Shown: positions 20,226 to 30,756 of the stretch, one piece after another
Layout: each line of letters opens with the position of its first letter
Position numbering within the stretch: the first letter of the stretch is position 1
DNA from: Trichomonas vaginalis G3
Taxonomy: Eukaryota; Parabasalia; Trichomonadida; Trichomonadidae
Assembly (NCBI RefSeq): GCF_026262505.1
Contig: NC_067205.1
Coordinates: 25,611,693-25,675,692 of the forward strand
Reading direction: 5' to 3'
Length of the DNA stretch: 64,000 nucleotides
Position numbers and translations under genes: made by a program
The notes under the pieces: generated by a model
Databases searched by the model: none
What the model saw: only the letters and a program-made list of their open reading frames with translations
Told to the model about the DNA's origin: nothing

Positions 20226-22160
20226 CTACTTTGGTTTGAGTTTCATCTTTGATTCGAATACATCGTTTGGGTAATTCTTCTTTGCTATCTTCTTTATTTC
20301 TCCCCATTGATCGAATGGTAGCAAATTTGGTCTCTTTGGCTTTGTGTCCGGAATCAAAGCCAAAACAGACTGAGCTCTTGTTCTGACTCCATTGTGCCAA
20401 TGGTTCTTTGCTGCGTCCTGTAGAAGGAATGTGAGTATCGAATGGTCGAAACCATCAGTCCTTCCTATAGTTGTCTCAATGAACTTCATTCCTTCCATAG
20501 CGATCTGCCAGTGTATTGACGAAGATCTCCAAGACAAGTTCTGCCAAACAACTTCTTCTGGAGGAGGTCCTTCCACGCAAAGAGCTGTTGCTTCTTGCAT
20601 AAACAAGACTGCCTTCTGTGGATCGAGTCTTGGCCAGTGGTTGACAATGAATCTCCTTATGTCATGTGCGAAAAACTCATTTGTTTTCGCTAAAGCAGTC
20701 AATGCTTTCAAGAATTGCTGAAAATATGATTGGTAATGAGGTGCGTAATGGAGAATTCGAAATGTGCACCACAACTCATTGAATATCGTTAGTCCGTCGT
20801 TTAATCTCTGCTCGGAGATCATTGAGTTCAGTCCCAACACGTTCTTTTCGTCATCAAAAGAGGAAGTAACGAAAAAGTCATCAAAAAGTGGTGGAGGAGG
20901 TTTGTATTCAATCAAGAAATGGAAGGCCAAATCCAACAAATCCTTTGTGCCGTGGGGAGGAGGAGGAGTCAATGTCAAAGCGATGAGGTGTATGATAAAA
21001 GGTATCTGTGTGTTTATCTTCATCAGACAGTCCTTCGCGCCCTGTCTGTCGTTGTTTGAAGCGGAAGTTAATCTCCTTGCAAGAGCTTTCAGAAGCTGAT
21101 TCGGATAGTTTTGGAGAGAAAGAAGAGGGAAAAGACTGTAGGCGATGGTGATGTCTTCGTAGGACTCGCGTGGGTTGAAATAGATCTGTTTGTAAGAGCG
21201 GATGATGACGGAAAAAGGAGGAGCAGTAGATAAAACAGAGATAAGTAGATTTGTTAGTTTCTTAGTTGTTTCTGAGGTCAAAACTGTTCCTTTTGGAATG
21301 TTTAGCGTTTTCATGAGTGTTGCGCGGTTCTTGTGGTCTTCTGCATCGATGGACATTATTCTGTCAATCAGGGAATTGATCTTTTGCTCGTTCGTGAGGT
21401 CGGAATTGGAATTTTTCGTCTGTTTTTGGTTTTTCTCTTCGTGGAGGGAAGGAGTTGATGAAGGACGGGGAATTGGAAGACTAGGGTTCTTCGCTTTGCC
21501 TTTTTTGGGTGCAACCTCTGTTCCTGGAAATACATCATCGGTATCACCTGTTTTATTCTTCATGAGAATTCTGGATGCGTTAATTTGCGCTCTTTCGTAG
21601 CCTTGGTTGGCAGAGAGCGTGTAATACTTCAGCGCTGCGGTCTCGTCTTTCAAAACATTCTCGAGGTATCGCGCATATTCGTTCTGGGCTGGAGCTGAAC
21701 CAAGATCTGATGAATTTTTGAGTATGTCAATAGCTTTTTGTGAAAGAGCTTTGTTATTGATATGCTTGAATAAGAATCGCCCTATTTTTAGTGACGCTTC
21801 GGTATTTCCAAGAGCTGACGCACGCCCATAATAAGAGAGAGCGCTGTCTGCAATATCGTCGAGTTTCGTATTGGAATTCATGATCTCGGCAGCACGGAGA
21901 AGTGCAAAGCCGGCCTTTTCAGCTAATTCCTTGTCATCTCTTTTCTGTTCTCCCAAATTTCCGGCACGATCATAGTAAGATACAGCAGTGGATGTGTTCT
22001 TTTGCGCAAATTTATTGCCGCCTTCGAAATAGATTTTTCCTAAACTACATAAAGCGTCGATTGATCCTTTTTCTGCTGCTGACTTTAAATTTTGTAGATA
22101 TTGAGCATCATTATGCTGACAATCAGTACTTTTCTCGCATTCTATTGCAGGTTTGTTCAT
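20226..22160 (-). CDS. Sel1-repeat protein with large helical C-terminal region
   Basis: A 644-residue protein starting at the ATG MNKPAIECEK. Residues 20-205 hold about four to five Sel1/TPR-like repeats, for example SIDALCSLGKIYFEGG and ASLKIGRFLFKH, ending YERAQINASRILMKN. A polar, proline-rich linker follows (about 220-250). The last 370 residues are helical and look like HEAT-type repeats, but no family was recognised. Sel1 repeats act as protein-protein scaffolds, for example in ER-associated degradation and signalling. There is no signal peptide or membrane span, so a cytosolic adaptor is the best guess. It shares a 97-bp divergent spacer with the importin-like gene. A short upstream ATG-CGA-TGA precedes the start by two codons. 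Confidence 0.78.
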   Translation of the reverse strand: MNKPAIECEKSTDCQHNDAQYLQNLKSAAEKGSIDALCSLGKIYFEGGNKFAQKNTSTAVSYYDRAGNLGEQKRDDKELAEKAGFALLRAAEIMNSNTKLDDIADSALSYYGRASALGNTEASLKIGRFLFKHINNKALSQKAIDILKNSSDLGSAPAQNEYARYLENVLKDETAALKYYTLSANQGYERAQINASRILMKNKTGDTDDVFPGTEVAPKKGKAKNPSLPIPRPSSTPSLHEEKNQKQTKNSNSDLTNEQKINSLIDRIMSIDAEDHKNRATLMKTLNIPKGTVLTSETTKKLTNLLISVLSTAPPFSVIIRSYKQIYFNPRESYEDITIAYSLFPLLSLQNYPNQLLKALARRLTSASNNDRQGAKDCLMKINTQIPFIIHLIALTLTPPPPHGTKDLLDLAFHFLIEYKPPPPLFDDFFVTSSFDDEKNVLGLNSMISEQRLNDGLTIFNELWCTFRILHYAPHYQSYFQQFLKALTALAKTNEFFAHDIRRFIVNHWPRLDPQKAVLFMQEATALCVEGPPPEEVVWQNLSWRSSSIHWQIAMEGMKFIETTIGRTDGFDHSILTFLLQDAAKNHWHNGVRTRAQSVLALIPDTKPKRPNLLPFDQWGEIKKIAKKNYPNDVFESKMKLKPK

Positions 22161-22257
22161 CGCATCTGTCTTTCCTGATTCTAAAAATTTCAAAATTTAA
22201 TAACGATACAGACCGTTTGGCCAAAGAGTAATAATTTTTTTTGGTCAAAAACTTTTT

Positions 22258-24627
22258 ATGGATGAAGTCATACAAAATTTAGTTGCTACGAGCTCACCAG
22301 ATGAATCTATTCGTGCACAGGCTTCAGAATTTATCGAAAATTGTACAAAAGACAAAAATTTTTATCTTCAAATCTTTGATATACTTCAAAGAACAGATAT
22401 AAACCCAGAAATATATATTTTAGCAACAGGTGCATTGAGACTATGGATAAAAGAATCGTTTACTTCTGTTTCAGAAGAAATTCAGCGACAAATCATCGAA
22501 TTTTTACAAAATTTGATAATTAATTGTCATCCAGCAATTGAACACATAATAGAAAGATACAAATCAGTCTTACAAATCTTTTATTTGGACATTTCCCCTT
22601 TTTTCTTAGAAATTTTACAATTTATTAACACGCAAACACCTCTAGACTACTTATCTAACCTTCTTACTGTTTACAAATTGCTTGGACCAAGGTATTGTGA
22701 CAGTAATTGCCGAAATACTGACAGATCTGAGTTAGTCGAGTTTGTTTTAGCACCTATTACTCCAATCCTCCAGGATATGACACTCTCGCAATCCCCGGAA
22801 GGATGCACAATCTACAGCCGCGCACTTGAAGTATTTAAGACTCTTTACAATTCAAAAAATTCTGAACATGTAAACTTTGCCTCTCAAATTTGTATCGTAA
22901 ATTTTAATAATTTTCCAGACCAAGTACCTGACAACGAGATGTTCTTTGAGATGTATTATCAGATTGTCTCTTTTGTTCCCAGTTTAATCAGTAATCTTAT
23001 CATTGGTCCGAAACAAGAAAATACAGAAGAAATTCTTAATACCCTGTATGAGTTATGCTACGCTTATATGGTAAAATTAGCCAAAACTCAGGCTTTTCCA
23101 GGAGATATTTTTATTCCGCTTGCAAACTGCTTGGACTGGAGAAATTCAGTTGTTCCGATCAATGTTGAAACCGTCCATATGCTCATTTCGCTTTGTACCC
23201 TTGGAGAAGCCGAGATTTTTGATTTTGAAAATAATCCTCACCATTATTTGAGTTCTTACCTTTCATATAAGAGGAAAAACAACACAGACAAAACGTGCCG
23301 TGATGCTATCTGCTTTTTGGCCAATTCTCTCGGCTCTTCCAATAAAAATTTTCTTCAATTCCTTCTTACGGAAGAACCATCGGAGCCAACAATGTATTTA
23401 GTTGCATGCCAGACTAATAATGCATTACTACACACATTACAGAGTGTTTTGGCCGATTTTGTTCAAAGATCATTCGAAACGTGCCAAAACAACCCAGTTG
23501 AGCTCGCAACGCTTCTCTTTTTGATAAAGAAGTCAATAGAGCATATCTATGAATATCCAATTTACAATAGTTTCTTGGAATTTACAATTAATTGTCTAAC
23601 AAACTCTCAGAGTGACGTAGTTATTGATGAATCCATTGGAGTATTATACAAATTACTTATAAATGGCGAAGACATCCCAGTTGACCTTGTAGAACCAATT
23701 TTAGAGTTTTCAGAAAAATATTGTTCGAAAAACGCTTTGAAATTCTTTGCAAGGTACGTAAAAACCAATGATGACTTCGGAGAAGAGCAACTGTGCAAGA
23801 TAATTGATTTCTATCTTCCAATAATCGAAGAATCAATTTTAGATGCACAAGATACAACAAATTTAATGATGATCGTTGGCAAATTGGTAGAAATAGGTGG
23901 AGTGTCAGTTATTACTAACGATCTCTCAGCGTTTATTGAGAAATATCTTAATGATCCTTATGTTTCCTCTGTAGAACCAATTTGTTCGTTAATTGGAGTG
24001 ATTTTCACATTGAACAACAATGAGATTTCATCCCAATTGATGAAAATGCTCTGCCAGAGCTTGGATTCTAATGTAACAATGGAATCTTTGTCCTACATCG
24101 TAGAAACGATCTGTTGTTTGCTAATTATATGTCCTAATGCATTCCAAGTATTGGGAGTTGGAGAATTGTGGTTCCAAACAATTCTTTCCAAATTTGGAAA
24201 ATCTAATTTCCAAGATGCGAATTTGGCGATCATTTTATCGCTTATTATTCAATCTGATGAAACTGTAGATGCTTCCCCTGTTTTGCAACTGATTTCTTCT
24301 CAAAATTTGTTCAATCAAGTGAAATTTTTGCTTCTTGCGACATTAATTGACTTCAGATCATTGGATATCAGCAAAGAAGTACTTGATCAGTACTTACAGT
24401 ACTTGGGAATTGAAAAAATCACTTCTTATAACCAAAATTACTTGCATTACGTCGCAATGCTTGTGATTATATCGCAACATAACGAGTATGCAGCTGCTCT
24501 CTATCCTGTGGCCTTGGAATGTTTGAATCAGAGCTACAAAGGCTCAGAATCTTTTCTTTGGCCAATTACTCGAATTAACGTTAATGAACTTGACCAAAAT
24601 GCAAAGACTTTAGCAGCAAATTCATAG
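22258..24627 (+). CDS. Importin-beta-like (karyopherin) HEAT-repeat protein
   Basis: A 789-residue all-helical protein. The first 100 residues have the pattern of an importin-beta N-terminal domain: a short helix, SPDESIRAQASEFIENCTKD, then ILATGALRLWIKESF, where karyopherins bind Ran. The remainder reads as tandem HEAT-like helical pairs with a hydrophobic pattern and no other domain. The length is short for importin 9/11-type receptors (about 950-1000) and near importin-beta 1. Nuclear transport of an unknown cargo is the likely role, but the sequence is too divergent to name an orthologue. TCAAAAAC lies 7-14 bases before the ATG. It is divergent from the Sel1-repeat gene. Confidence 0.7.
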   Translation: MDEVIQNLVATSSPDESIRAQASEFIENCTKDKNFYLQIFDILQRTDINPEIYILATGALRLWIKESFTSVSEEIQRQIIEFLQNLIINCHPAIEHIIERYKSVLQIFYLDISPFFLEILQFINTQTPLDYLSNLLTVYKLLGPRYCDSNCRNTDRSELVEFVLAPITPILQDMTLSQSPEGCTIYSRALEVFKTLYNSKNSEHVNFASQICIVNFNNFPDQVPDNEMFFEMYYQIVSFVPSLISNLIIGPKQENTEEILNTLYELCYAYMVKLAKTQAFPGDIFIPLANCLDWRNSVVPINVETVHMLISLCTLGEAEIFDFENNPHHYLSSYLSYKRKNNTDKTCRDAICFLANSLGSSNKNFLQFLLTEEPSEPTMYLVACQTNNALLHTLQSVLADFVQRSFETCQNNPVELATLLFLIKKSIEHIYEYPIYNSFLEFTINCLTNSQSDVVIDESIGVLYKLLINGEDIPVDLVEPILEFSEKYCSKNALKFFARYVKTNDDFGEEQLCKIIDFYLPIIEESILDAQDTTNLMMIVGKLVEIGGVSVITNDLSAFIEKYLNDPYVSSVEPICSLIGVIFTLNNNEISSQLMKMLCQSLDSNVTMESLSYIVETICCLLIICPNAFQVLGVGELWFQTILSKFGKSNFQDANLAIILSLIIQSDETVDASPVLQLISSQNLFNQVKFLLLATLIDFRSLDISKEVLDQYLQYLGIEKITSYNQNYLHYVAMLVIISQHNEYAAALYPVALECLNQSYKGSESFLWPITRINVNELDQNAKTLAANS

Positions 24628-25205
24628 ATTTTATATTAGATTGTTATTTATTGTTTATAAAGTGTTATTAATATATTAGAGTTTTATATAATTAATAATA
24701 TTTCAATACTAGCTATTACACTCTATATTTGACTATTTAACATTGTCAAGATCCATTGTAAGTTACACAATTTGATTCTAAAAGCATTTTTTCAACAGTA
24801 ATGAATACAAAATACAATTGAACAAATCATTAATCTTGATAATAATAGTGGTATGAGGACTAAAATCATTTGAAAATAAATTTTTAAGTTCATTTGATCC
24901 GGAATATCTTGCAAATTCATAATTTCATAGGTTAAACTTACAAGTAATCAATATGAATTAATAATATTAATGTATGAGTTATACAATCAATTAAAATAAG
25001 ATTTGATTCTCTAAAATTTAGTATTTTTGAAACAATATCAGAGAAAATCAATGCTTTATGAACAGTTATAAATGGATCTAGCTCCAATTCGAATTTTGAA
25101 ATTAAACCATTTTTATCAACCAAAATCCGGACAAATGAGTTATAAATATACACAGCAAAGAGAGTTTATCAGAAATGTCCATATTAAAATCGAAGTTTCA
25201 TAAAA
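24628..25205. other. AT-rich intergenic region
   Basis: A 578-base gap with no recognisable gene. It holds the promoter of the three-repeat Myb gene, with an initiator-like TCATAA at its right end. Confidence 0.5.
25198..25203 (+). promoter_or_regulatory. Initiator-like element TCATAA
   Basis: TCATAA lies 8 bases upstream of the Myb gene ATG at 25206, at a distance typical of Trichomonas initiators. It is a good but short match. Confidence 0.45.
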
Positions 25206-26171
25206 ATGAGATTTTACGATACTAAGGCGGAAAAATCGTACGTTAATCCCACAAAAATTGAGGCGATTTTCCGGTTATGTGTACGTTTGAAATCAAACTT
25301 TGAGAGGGCTGACAGTGTAAAATTGATAAGTTCACATTTAACAAAAGAAGTGATGGAGCTCTCAGCACTTGCCCCAACACGTACACGCAGACAGCAAGTC
25401 CACCTTACAACCAATGCCACATGGTCTAAGGAGGAAGATGCTCTTCTAACACAAATTGCTTCACAATCAGAAACAGTTGCGTGGAGTTCAATTGCTAAAT
25501 TCTTCCCCAACAAGACCGCACCACAACTTGCAGGCCGTTGGGAAAAAGTTCTTAACCCTTGTTTGATCAAAGGTTCATGGACTAGAGAAGAAGACGAAAT
25601 TATCTTAAAATACGTAGCTGAAAACGGAGATAAAGATTGGGCAAAGCTTGCTCTCTTACTCCGTGGACGCACAGGAAAACAATGCCGCGAACGCTTCAAA
25701 AACCATCTCGATCCAAACGTCGCAAAGGTAGCATGGACAGAAGAAGAAGATAAACTACTTATCGAATTACATGAGAAAATGGGCAACTGCTGGACTAAGA
25801 TTGCTACATTCTTCGAAGGCAGAACAGATAATTGTATCAAGAACCGTTGGAACAGTACTTTGAAAAAGAGACTCGAAAGAATGAAGAAGGGTGAGCCACT
25901 CGTTATGAAACGTGGTAGAAAACCAAAAGGTTACTATGATAACATTCCAAAACCAGATCTTTCAAATATCAACAACATTGATTTACAATTATCACCTGTT
26001 TGCTCATCTCCTGTTCATCCACCTCAGAGACTTTCAGTCATTGAACTTGCTCCTTTGACAGAGACGTTACCAATCTTCAAACAGAAGAAAGTAGATGGTC
26101 CTCGCGAGATGCTTACATTAGAGCAGAATCGCCTTGATCTTCAGCGTATGTTGCAAGCTGCACTTGCTTAA
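25206..26171 (+). CDS. Three-repeat (R1R2R3) Myb DNA-binding protein
   Basis: A 321-residue protein. Three SANT/Myb repeats lie at about residues 75-120 (TWSKEEDALLTQIASQ), 125-172 (SWTREEDEIILKYVAENG, GRTGKQCRERFKNHLDP) and 178-222 (AWTEEEDKLLIELHEKMG, GRTDNCIKNRWNSTLKKR). Repeats two and three are close to vertebrate c-Myb in their recognition helices, so binding of a YAACNG-like site is expected from the family. Repeat one is weaker. A basic patch with MKRGRKPKGYYD follows, an AT-hook-like GRKP core, then a C-terminal region of unknown role. The protein should act in the nucleus as a transcription factor. It differs from the small two-repeat Myb protein at 5080-5580, so the two are not recent duplicates. 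Confidence 0.93.
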   Translation: MRFYDTKAEKSYVNPTKIEAIFRLCVRLKSNFERADSVKLISSHLTKEVMELSALAPTRTRRQQVHLTTNATWSKEEDALLTQIASQSETVAWSSIAKFFPNKTAPQLAGRWEKVLNPCLIKGSWTREEDEIILKYVAENGDKDWAKLALLLRGRTGKQCRERFKNHLDPNVAKVAWTEEEDKLLIELHEKMGNCWTKIATFFEGRTDNCIKNRWNSTLKKRLERMKKGEPLVMKRGRKPKGYYDNIPKPDLSNINNIDLQLSPVCSSPVHPPQRLSVIELAPLTETLPIFKQKKVDGPREMLTLEQNRLDLQRMLQAALA

Positions 26172-26390
26172 TTATATATTATATTGTCTATTAATCATTA
26201 AAAACTATTTGTTATTTACGAATCAAATGAAAAAACAACTAATATTTCAAAACATTTTTTACTGAGTACACCTAAAATATGTAATGTGAATGAAAAATAA
26301 AAATATTATAATAAAATATTAAAGACTTTATAACAAATAATATATAGATGATAACGCATATGATCTACACATGAGAGGATAACGTTTCTA

Positions 26391-27161
26391 TTATTCTTGT
26401 TTGGCTCTAGTTTCTGGTTTTGCTGTTCTTCCGCTTTTAATGAATCTATTAGTTCCTCGGCCTCTTCCTCTGTAGTTGCTTGATGTTCTTCCACCACGGT
26501 AGTTTGAATTTGGCTTCCTTTCTGTATTTTCTGTTTTGGCTTGTCGATTTTGTTGTTCTGGGGCCGGTTTATTGTACTGTGGTCTAGGTTTTTGCTCAAA
26601 TGGACTCTTCTTTGGTTGTGGAGCAGGTTTTGGTGGTTCTTCATCGGAAGAAATATCCCAATCATAAGCTCTTCCTGTATAAATCTTTTCTGGCTTTGGC
26701 GCTGCAGCTGGTGGTGGTTCATCAATAACTATGATGACTGGTTCTGGATCTGGTTCTAATGGTACTTGCATTGTATGTGGGAGATATGAAAATCCGCCTT
26801 TTTCTTTTGATATATCTGGGAATTTTGATTGAGATTGTGGTACTGTCTGAGTATTTGTTTGTACTGGTAATGTATTTTGATATATCCTATTTAATTTGGA
26901 TTTTTGTAAAATTAAATTTTGCTCTTCGAAGCCATTACTGCGGGGACTGAAGCCTACATTGAATTGTTTCTCATCATTGTTGATAAAAACTGGTGCTAAT
27001 CTCTGTCGATTTTGAGGATTTTGTGTTCTCACAATTTGATAGCCTTGACCTGAGCCAAATAGCCACTCATATAGGTCTAATGGAGAATTTCCATTGCCAA
27101 GGTTGACAATTAATATTGCCACAATTATTAAAACAATGATAATAACAATAAAAGTATTCAT
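26391..27161 (-). CDS. Single-pass membrane protein with proline-rich and RG-rich tail
   Basis: A 256-residue protein. Residues 4-21 are a very hydrophobic helix (FIVIIIVLIIVAILIVNL) that could be a signal anchor. The central part is rich in P, Q, E and K with no fold visible (for example EPDPEPVIIVIDEPPP). The C-terminal 55 residues contain RG/RGG-type motifs (NYRGGRTSSNYRGRGRG), as in RNA-binding tails. A membrane anchor joined to an RGG tail is unusual. The tail would face the cytosol if the anchor is type III. No family was recognised. It is divergently arranged with the next gene, with only 12 bases between the two ATGs. Confidence 0.7.
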   Translation of the reverse strand: MNTFIVIIIVLIIVAILIVNLGNGNSPLDLYEWLFGSGQGYQIVRTQNPQNRQRLAPVFINNDEKQFNVGFSPRSNGFEEQNLILQKSKLNRIYQNTLPVQTNTQTVPQSQSKFPDISKEKGGFSYLPHTMQVPLEPDPEPVIIVIDEPPPAAAPKPEKIYTGRAYDWDISSDEEPPKPAPQPKKSPFEQKPRPQYNKPAPEQQNRQAKTENTERKPNSNYRGGRTSSNYRGRGRGTNRFIKSGRTAKPETRAKQE

Positions 27162-27173
27162 TCAAAAAAAAAT

Positions 27174-27755
27174 ATGATGCAAAAAGAAAAGGAATTAATG
27201 GTACAAGTAACAAAAAGTTTGATAAAAGATCCTTTATTTTATGGTCTGTTTCATGATTATACTACTAGTCCAAGCAAATCTTCAAAAAATCAAAAGAAAA
27301 ATGAATTAGAAGTTATATTATCTAAAGTAGAACAGAATAAATACAAAAATACAAATCAGTGGATCGAAAATCTCAATAGTTTAGTTGGTAAAGTCAATGA
27401 AATTGTTGAACAAGAAGATTTTCAAGAAAAAATACGATTAGAAATGCAAAAAATATTAGATAAACTATTACAAAGGAATGGGTTCAAGGATTGGAATGAT
27501 ACTGTGATAAAATACAAAACAAAAATGTCTAAATTAATGCAAAATCCACCACTTATAACTAGCCCAATTCAAGTTCTATCAACTAAACTTCAAAATGTTA
27601 AGAACCCTAAAACAATAACTGCAATATTACAAATAGTTCGAAAATATCAACCTGATTTGATTAAAGGCACAGATACTGAAAAATTAGAACTAGTTAAACT
27701 ATACCCAGAAACAATGAAAGAACTGATACAGTATTTAGATAAGAATAATACTTAA
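27174..27755 (+). CDS. Hypothetical helical protein, possibly a degenerate bromodomain
   Basis: A 193-residue protein rich in K, N and Q. Residues 15-75 (KDPLFYGLFHDY, then LSKVEQNKYKNTNQWIENLN and a following helix) have the helix pattern and spacing of a weak bromodomain, but the conserved asparagine and tyrosine cannot be assigned with confidence. The C-terminal half is helical and charged. There is no signal peptide or membrane span. It starts 12 bases from the divergent membrane protein gene, so its promoter must overlap the neighbour's coding sequence. The function is unknown. Confidence 0.6.
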   Translation: MMQKEKELMVQVTKSLIKDPLFYGLFHDYTTSPSKSSKNQKKNELEVILSKVEQNKYKNTNQWIENLNSLVGKVNEIVEQEDFQEKIRLEMQKILDKLLQRNGFKDWNDTVIKYKTKMSKLMQNPPLITSPIQVLSTKLQNVKNPKTITAILQIVRKYQPDLIKGTDTEKLELVKLYPETMKELIQYLDKNNT

Positions 27756-28125
27756 AACTGATGCCTTGTTTTCAATTGCAGAATATACTTGATCTGCAAT
27801 TGAAATGTCTTAGTATTTTTCATTGTTAGATATAATAAATGTTTTGATTATGATATATTACATAATATAATAAATCATTTGTTTGAAATTAAAGAAATAT
27901 TTTTTATTCTTCCGTTTCCTTTGTGTTTCCAGTAATTATTTGAAGAGATACAGTATGGTTTCTTTGTTTTTATTCTTGATATTTTGATATCAGCTTTATT
28001 AACCATTTTCTATTAAATATCTATCATGTTTGATCAAACTCTAACATGAAAAGTGTAGCATTTTAAATAATGAGAAATATTAAAATATGAATAAATTAAT
28101 AAAATATAACATTTACAAATAAAAT
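27756..28125. other. AT-rich intergenic region between convergent genes
   Basis: A 370-base gap between two convergent genes. A small inverted repeat with CTGCAATTGAAA / TTTCAATTGCAG arms is seen at about 27770-27806, just after the first gene, and could form a hairpin in its 3' end. Nothing else is visible. Confidence 0.5.
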
Positions 28126-30756
28126 TCAAACATTAAATCTAATATTCATATATGATCTTCCTGTCTTAAACCTTCTATCAGGAAGTTGGATAGCCTTGTA
28201 CTGCCTTGCAGTTTTAACAATCTTTATTGTCTGGTTTCCGTCAGAATGGAACAGAGGAAGTCCATTCGGGTGTTTTGGAACAACAGGCTTGACAATTCTT
28301 GGTCTTGCAGAAGCAGAAATAGACTTTGGAATTTTAGGACTTGATGACAAAGAATCAGAGTTTTCTTCGTCATTTATCTCATTCATCATTGTGAGAACAG
28401 AGTTTATATTCAAAGGAGGAACTTCTTCCACAAATCTCGGTGCGTGGTCCACAGTATTTCTTGGTGTAATTGGCTCTCTAACGCACAATTCTTCTGATTT
28501 AATGAAGTTGCAATATCCAACTTCGAATTCAGACTCATCAAACTGTGCGATGAAATCAACATTCTTCCACGATGACTGTCCATCTGAATCCCACTCGTTG
28601 TTCTCTCCGAGTTCTCCAATGTATTTAGGAGGACACAAAGAAAACATCGAGACATGGCCATTAGAACTAGTCAACACTTTGTTTTCTAACACAAAAACAA
28701 CTCTGTCGACTGTCTCTGAATGGGCTCGAAACACAGAAATCTCTTCGAATCCGTTGTTCAGAGCGAATGTCTTGATGTAGCCTCTGTCGTTTGAAACAGC
28801 AATTTCGCCTTCAAATGTCGAAATACAAGTGATTTTGTTAGGAACTGTCATGTGGAAGACATTGAAGGAAGAAACAGGTTTCTCAACTTCCAAATCCATC
28901 ACGTAGATGTACCCGTTCTCGCAGCCAACAAGGAAGTTTGTTTCGTTGTTTGGAAGATCCGAAATACACGTGATTTTAACCGGAACTGAAAAAGTCATCT
29001 TCGGAATTCCATCTGAAAATTCCCACAACAAAATAGTGTTGTCTTCATGGACAGAAACAACTTTGGAGTGCTTCAGGACACAGAGATGAGTGAATGCTAC
29101 CTTCTGCTTCATGAAGTTCCTGATATAGTTGTATTTACCGTTCTGACAGTCGTCATATAACAATAATTGATTGTTTTCCACGACCAAAAGCTTTGGCTCG
29201 CCTTTTATTATGGCCATTGTGGGGAGGATACTCGGAAACCCGCTGAATCCGAGAGAACAAGTCGAATAATGGTGTCCTGTAAGAGAATTTACTGTAATGA
29301 ACCTTCCATCTGCCATTGCGAGGCCAAACCGGGTATGATGCTCATCTACGCACATATGTAAAACTTCTGATCCGTACGTGATGTTCTGTCTGTGCTCGAT
29401 TGTCCCATTTCTGTAATTCCAAAAGATCATTTCGGCCTTGGAGTTACAAGTAAGGACAAATTTTGGATCATGGTAGCCGGAATAGTCAAATCCGGCCATT
29501 GGATCTTGGAATATTTTGTCGGAAGTGACAAATAAATAAATTCTCCATATGGAAACGAAACTTCCTGAAAGATAGACGTTGTTTCCAAGGATTATGCCTG
29601 ATGTTGGCAATGAATCTTTATGTTGATCGCCGTAAATCCAGTTTCCGATTGAAACAAACTCTGGAAGCTTCCAAGTCATAAAGAAATGCTCTGTATTGGT
29701 TGCGATGAGTAAGGATTTGCGTTTGGATAATCTGACAATGAATAAATTGACAATTTCCGTGATTTCCAAATCTTTAATTTTGAAAATCGATGTTCTGCAG
29801 CGCCAATAGCCGAAATAATGATCTGGTGTTGAGAAGAATACATTGGTTGATACAGGATCGTAAACAAAGTTAACAATTCCCATATTAACTGTAATTTTCG
29901 AAATCATTCCGTTTTCATTGAACATTGCGAGAGTTGTATCAAGTGAAGAAGACATATAACACTTTTCTTCTTCAATGTACATGATTTTCGTAACTTTATC
30001 TGTATGATGATTGAATTTCTGAATTAATTTTGAAGAAAATGTAGATTGTTTAGATTTTTCGATTTCGAGAATATCAATTTCGCCTGTGTCATATCCAATG
30101 ACTATAATATCGTTTTTGTTGTTGCAAACAAAAGTTGGTTTATTTTGAAGGAAATTTTCTGATGATGTAATGTTATTTGCAATAATTTTATGTTCCTTGG
30201 TATCTATAAATACTATTTCTGGTGTAGTTTTAACAACAGCAAGAACATTTAGACCAAATAAAAAACAAATTCCGACAAATCTGTCTCCTTCTTGCTTATG
30301 AATGATATTGCATTGGTGTATATCCCAGAACACAATCTGGCTATCTGATAAAGTCACAAGCTCGTTGTTTTCTTGAATGAAAATTGTTTGTTTTGGAGGA
30401 TTTATATACTGATCTAGAATAGGAGAAGGGTCTACAGGTTGCTCGTAATCGATTTTAAGATGTTTTGTGGTATTTCCTGGTATTGATTTTTGTCTTTTTG
30501 TTAAAAAAAGAATAAGCTCATCCCATGTAATGCGACCATCCCCATTTTCATCCATCTGGTTGTAGTACATGTTCATCTCACCCTCTGTTGTCTCTCGTTC
30601 TTCAATGAGATAACGAAATCTTGATGACATCCACTCATCGTATGTCATTTCAAGTTTTTCGTTTCCACCAGATGCTTCCATGAATGCAAAGCGAATCTGA
30701 TCAATCCATCGTCGTCCAGGAACTTCTCTACGTCCTGAAATTCCGCCTTCAATCAT
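28126..30756 (-). CDS. EF-hand plus WD40-repeat protein
   Basis: An 876-residue protein. Residues 10-90 form an EF-hand pair with one canonical calcium loop, DENGDGRITWDE (about 69-80). Residues 120-720 contain at least ten WD40-like blades, likely two propellers, with pieces such as VFWDIHQCNIIH and ILLWEFSDGIP. The C-terminal 150 residues are disordered and basic, ending GRSYMNIRFNV. This layout (EF-hand then WD40) is that of the WDR49/WDR64-type proteins, which in other eukaryotes are associated with cilia. Trichomonads are flagellates, so a calcium-responsive axonemal or basal-body role is plausible. That is an inference. The start is the first ATG and the length fits the family. Confidence 0.85.
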   Translation of the reverse strand: MIEGGISGRREVPGRRWIDQIRFAFMEASGGNEKLEMTYDEWMSSRFRYLIEERETTEGEMNMYYNQMDENGDGRITWDELILFLTKRQKSIPGNTTKHLKIDYEQPVDPSPILDQYINPPKQTIFIQENNELVTLSDSQIVFWDIHQCNIIHKQEGDRFVGICFLFGLNVLAVVKTTPEIVFIDTKEHKIIANNITSSENFLQNKPTFVCNNKNDIIVIGYDTGEIDILEIEKSKQSTFSSKLIQKFNHHTDKVTKIMYIEEEKCYMSSSLDTTLAMFNENGMISKITVNMGIVNFVYDPVSTNVFFSTPDHYFGYWRCRTSIFKIKDLEITEIVNLFIVRLSKRKSLLIATNTEHFFMTWKLPEFVSIGNWIYGDQHKDSLPTSGIILGNNVYLSGSFVSIWRIYLFVTSDKIFQDPMAGFDYSGYHDPKFVLTCNSKAEMIFWNYRNGTIEHRQNITYGSEVLHMCVDEHHTRFGLAMADGRFITVNSLTGHHYSTCSLGFSGFPSILPTMAIIKGEPKLLVVENNQLLLYDDCQNGKYNYIRNFMKQKVAFTHLCVLKHSKVVSVHEDNTILLWEFSDGIPKMTFSVPVKITCISDLPNNETNFLVGCENGYIYVMDLEVEKPVSSFNVFHMTVPNKITCISTFEGEIAVSNDRGYIKTFALNNGFEEISVFRAHSETVDRVVFVLENKVLTSSNGHVSMFSLCPPKYIGELGENNEWDSDGQSSWKNVDFIAQFDESEFEVGYCNFIKSEELCVREPITPRNTVDHAPRFVEEVPPLNINSVLTMMNEINDEENSDSLSSSPKIPKSISASARPRIVKPVVPKHPNGLPLFHSDGNQTIKIVKTARQYKAIQLPDRRFKTGRSYMNIRFNV

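Noticed and set aside
20392-21600. Plus-strand frames opposite the Sel1-repeat gene
   Set aside because: Antisense shadows of a real gene with Sel1 repeats.
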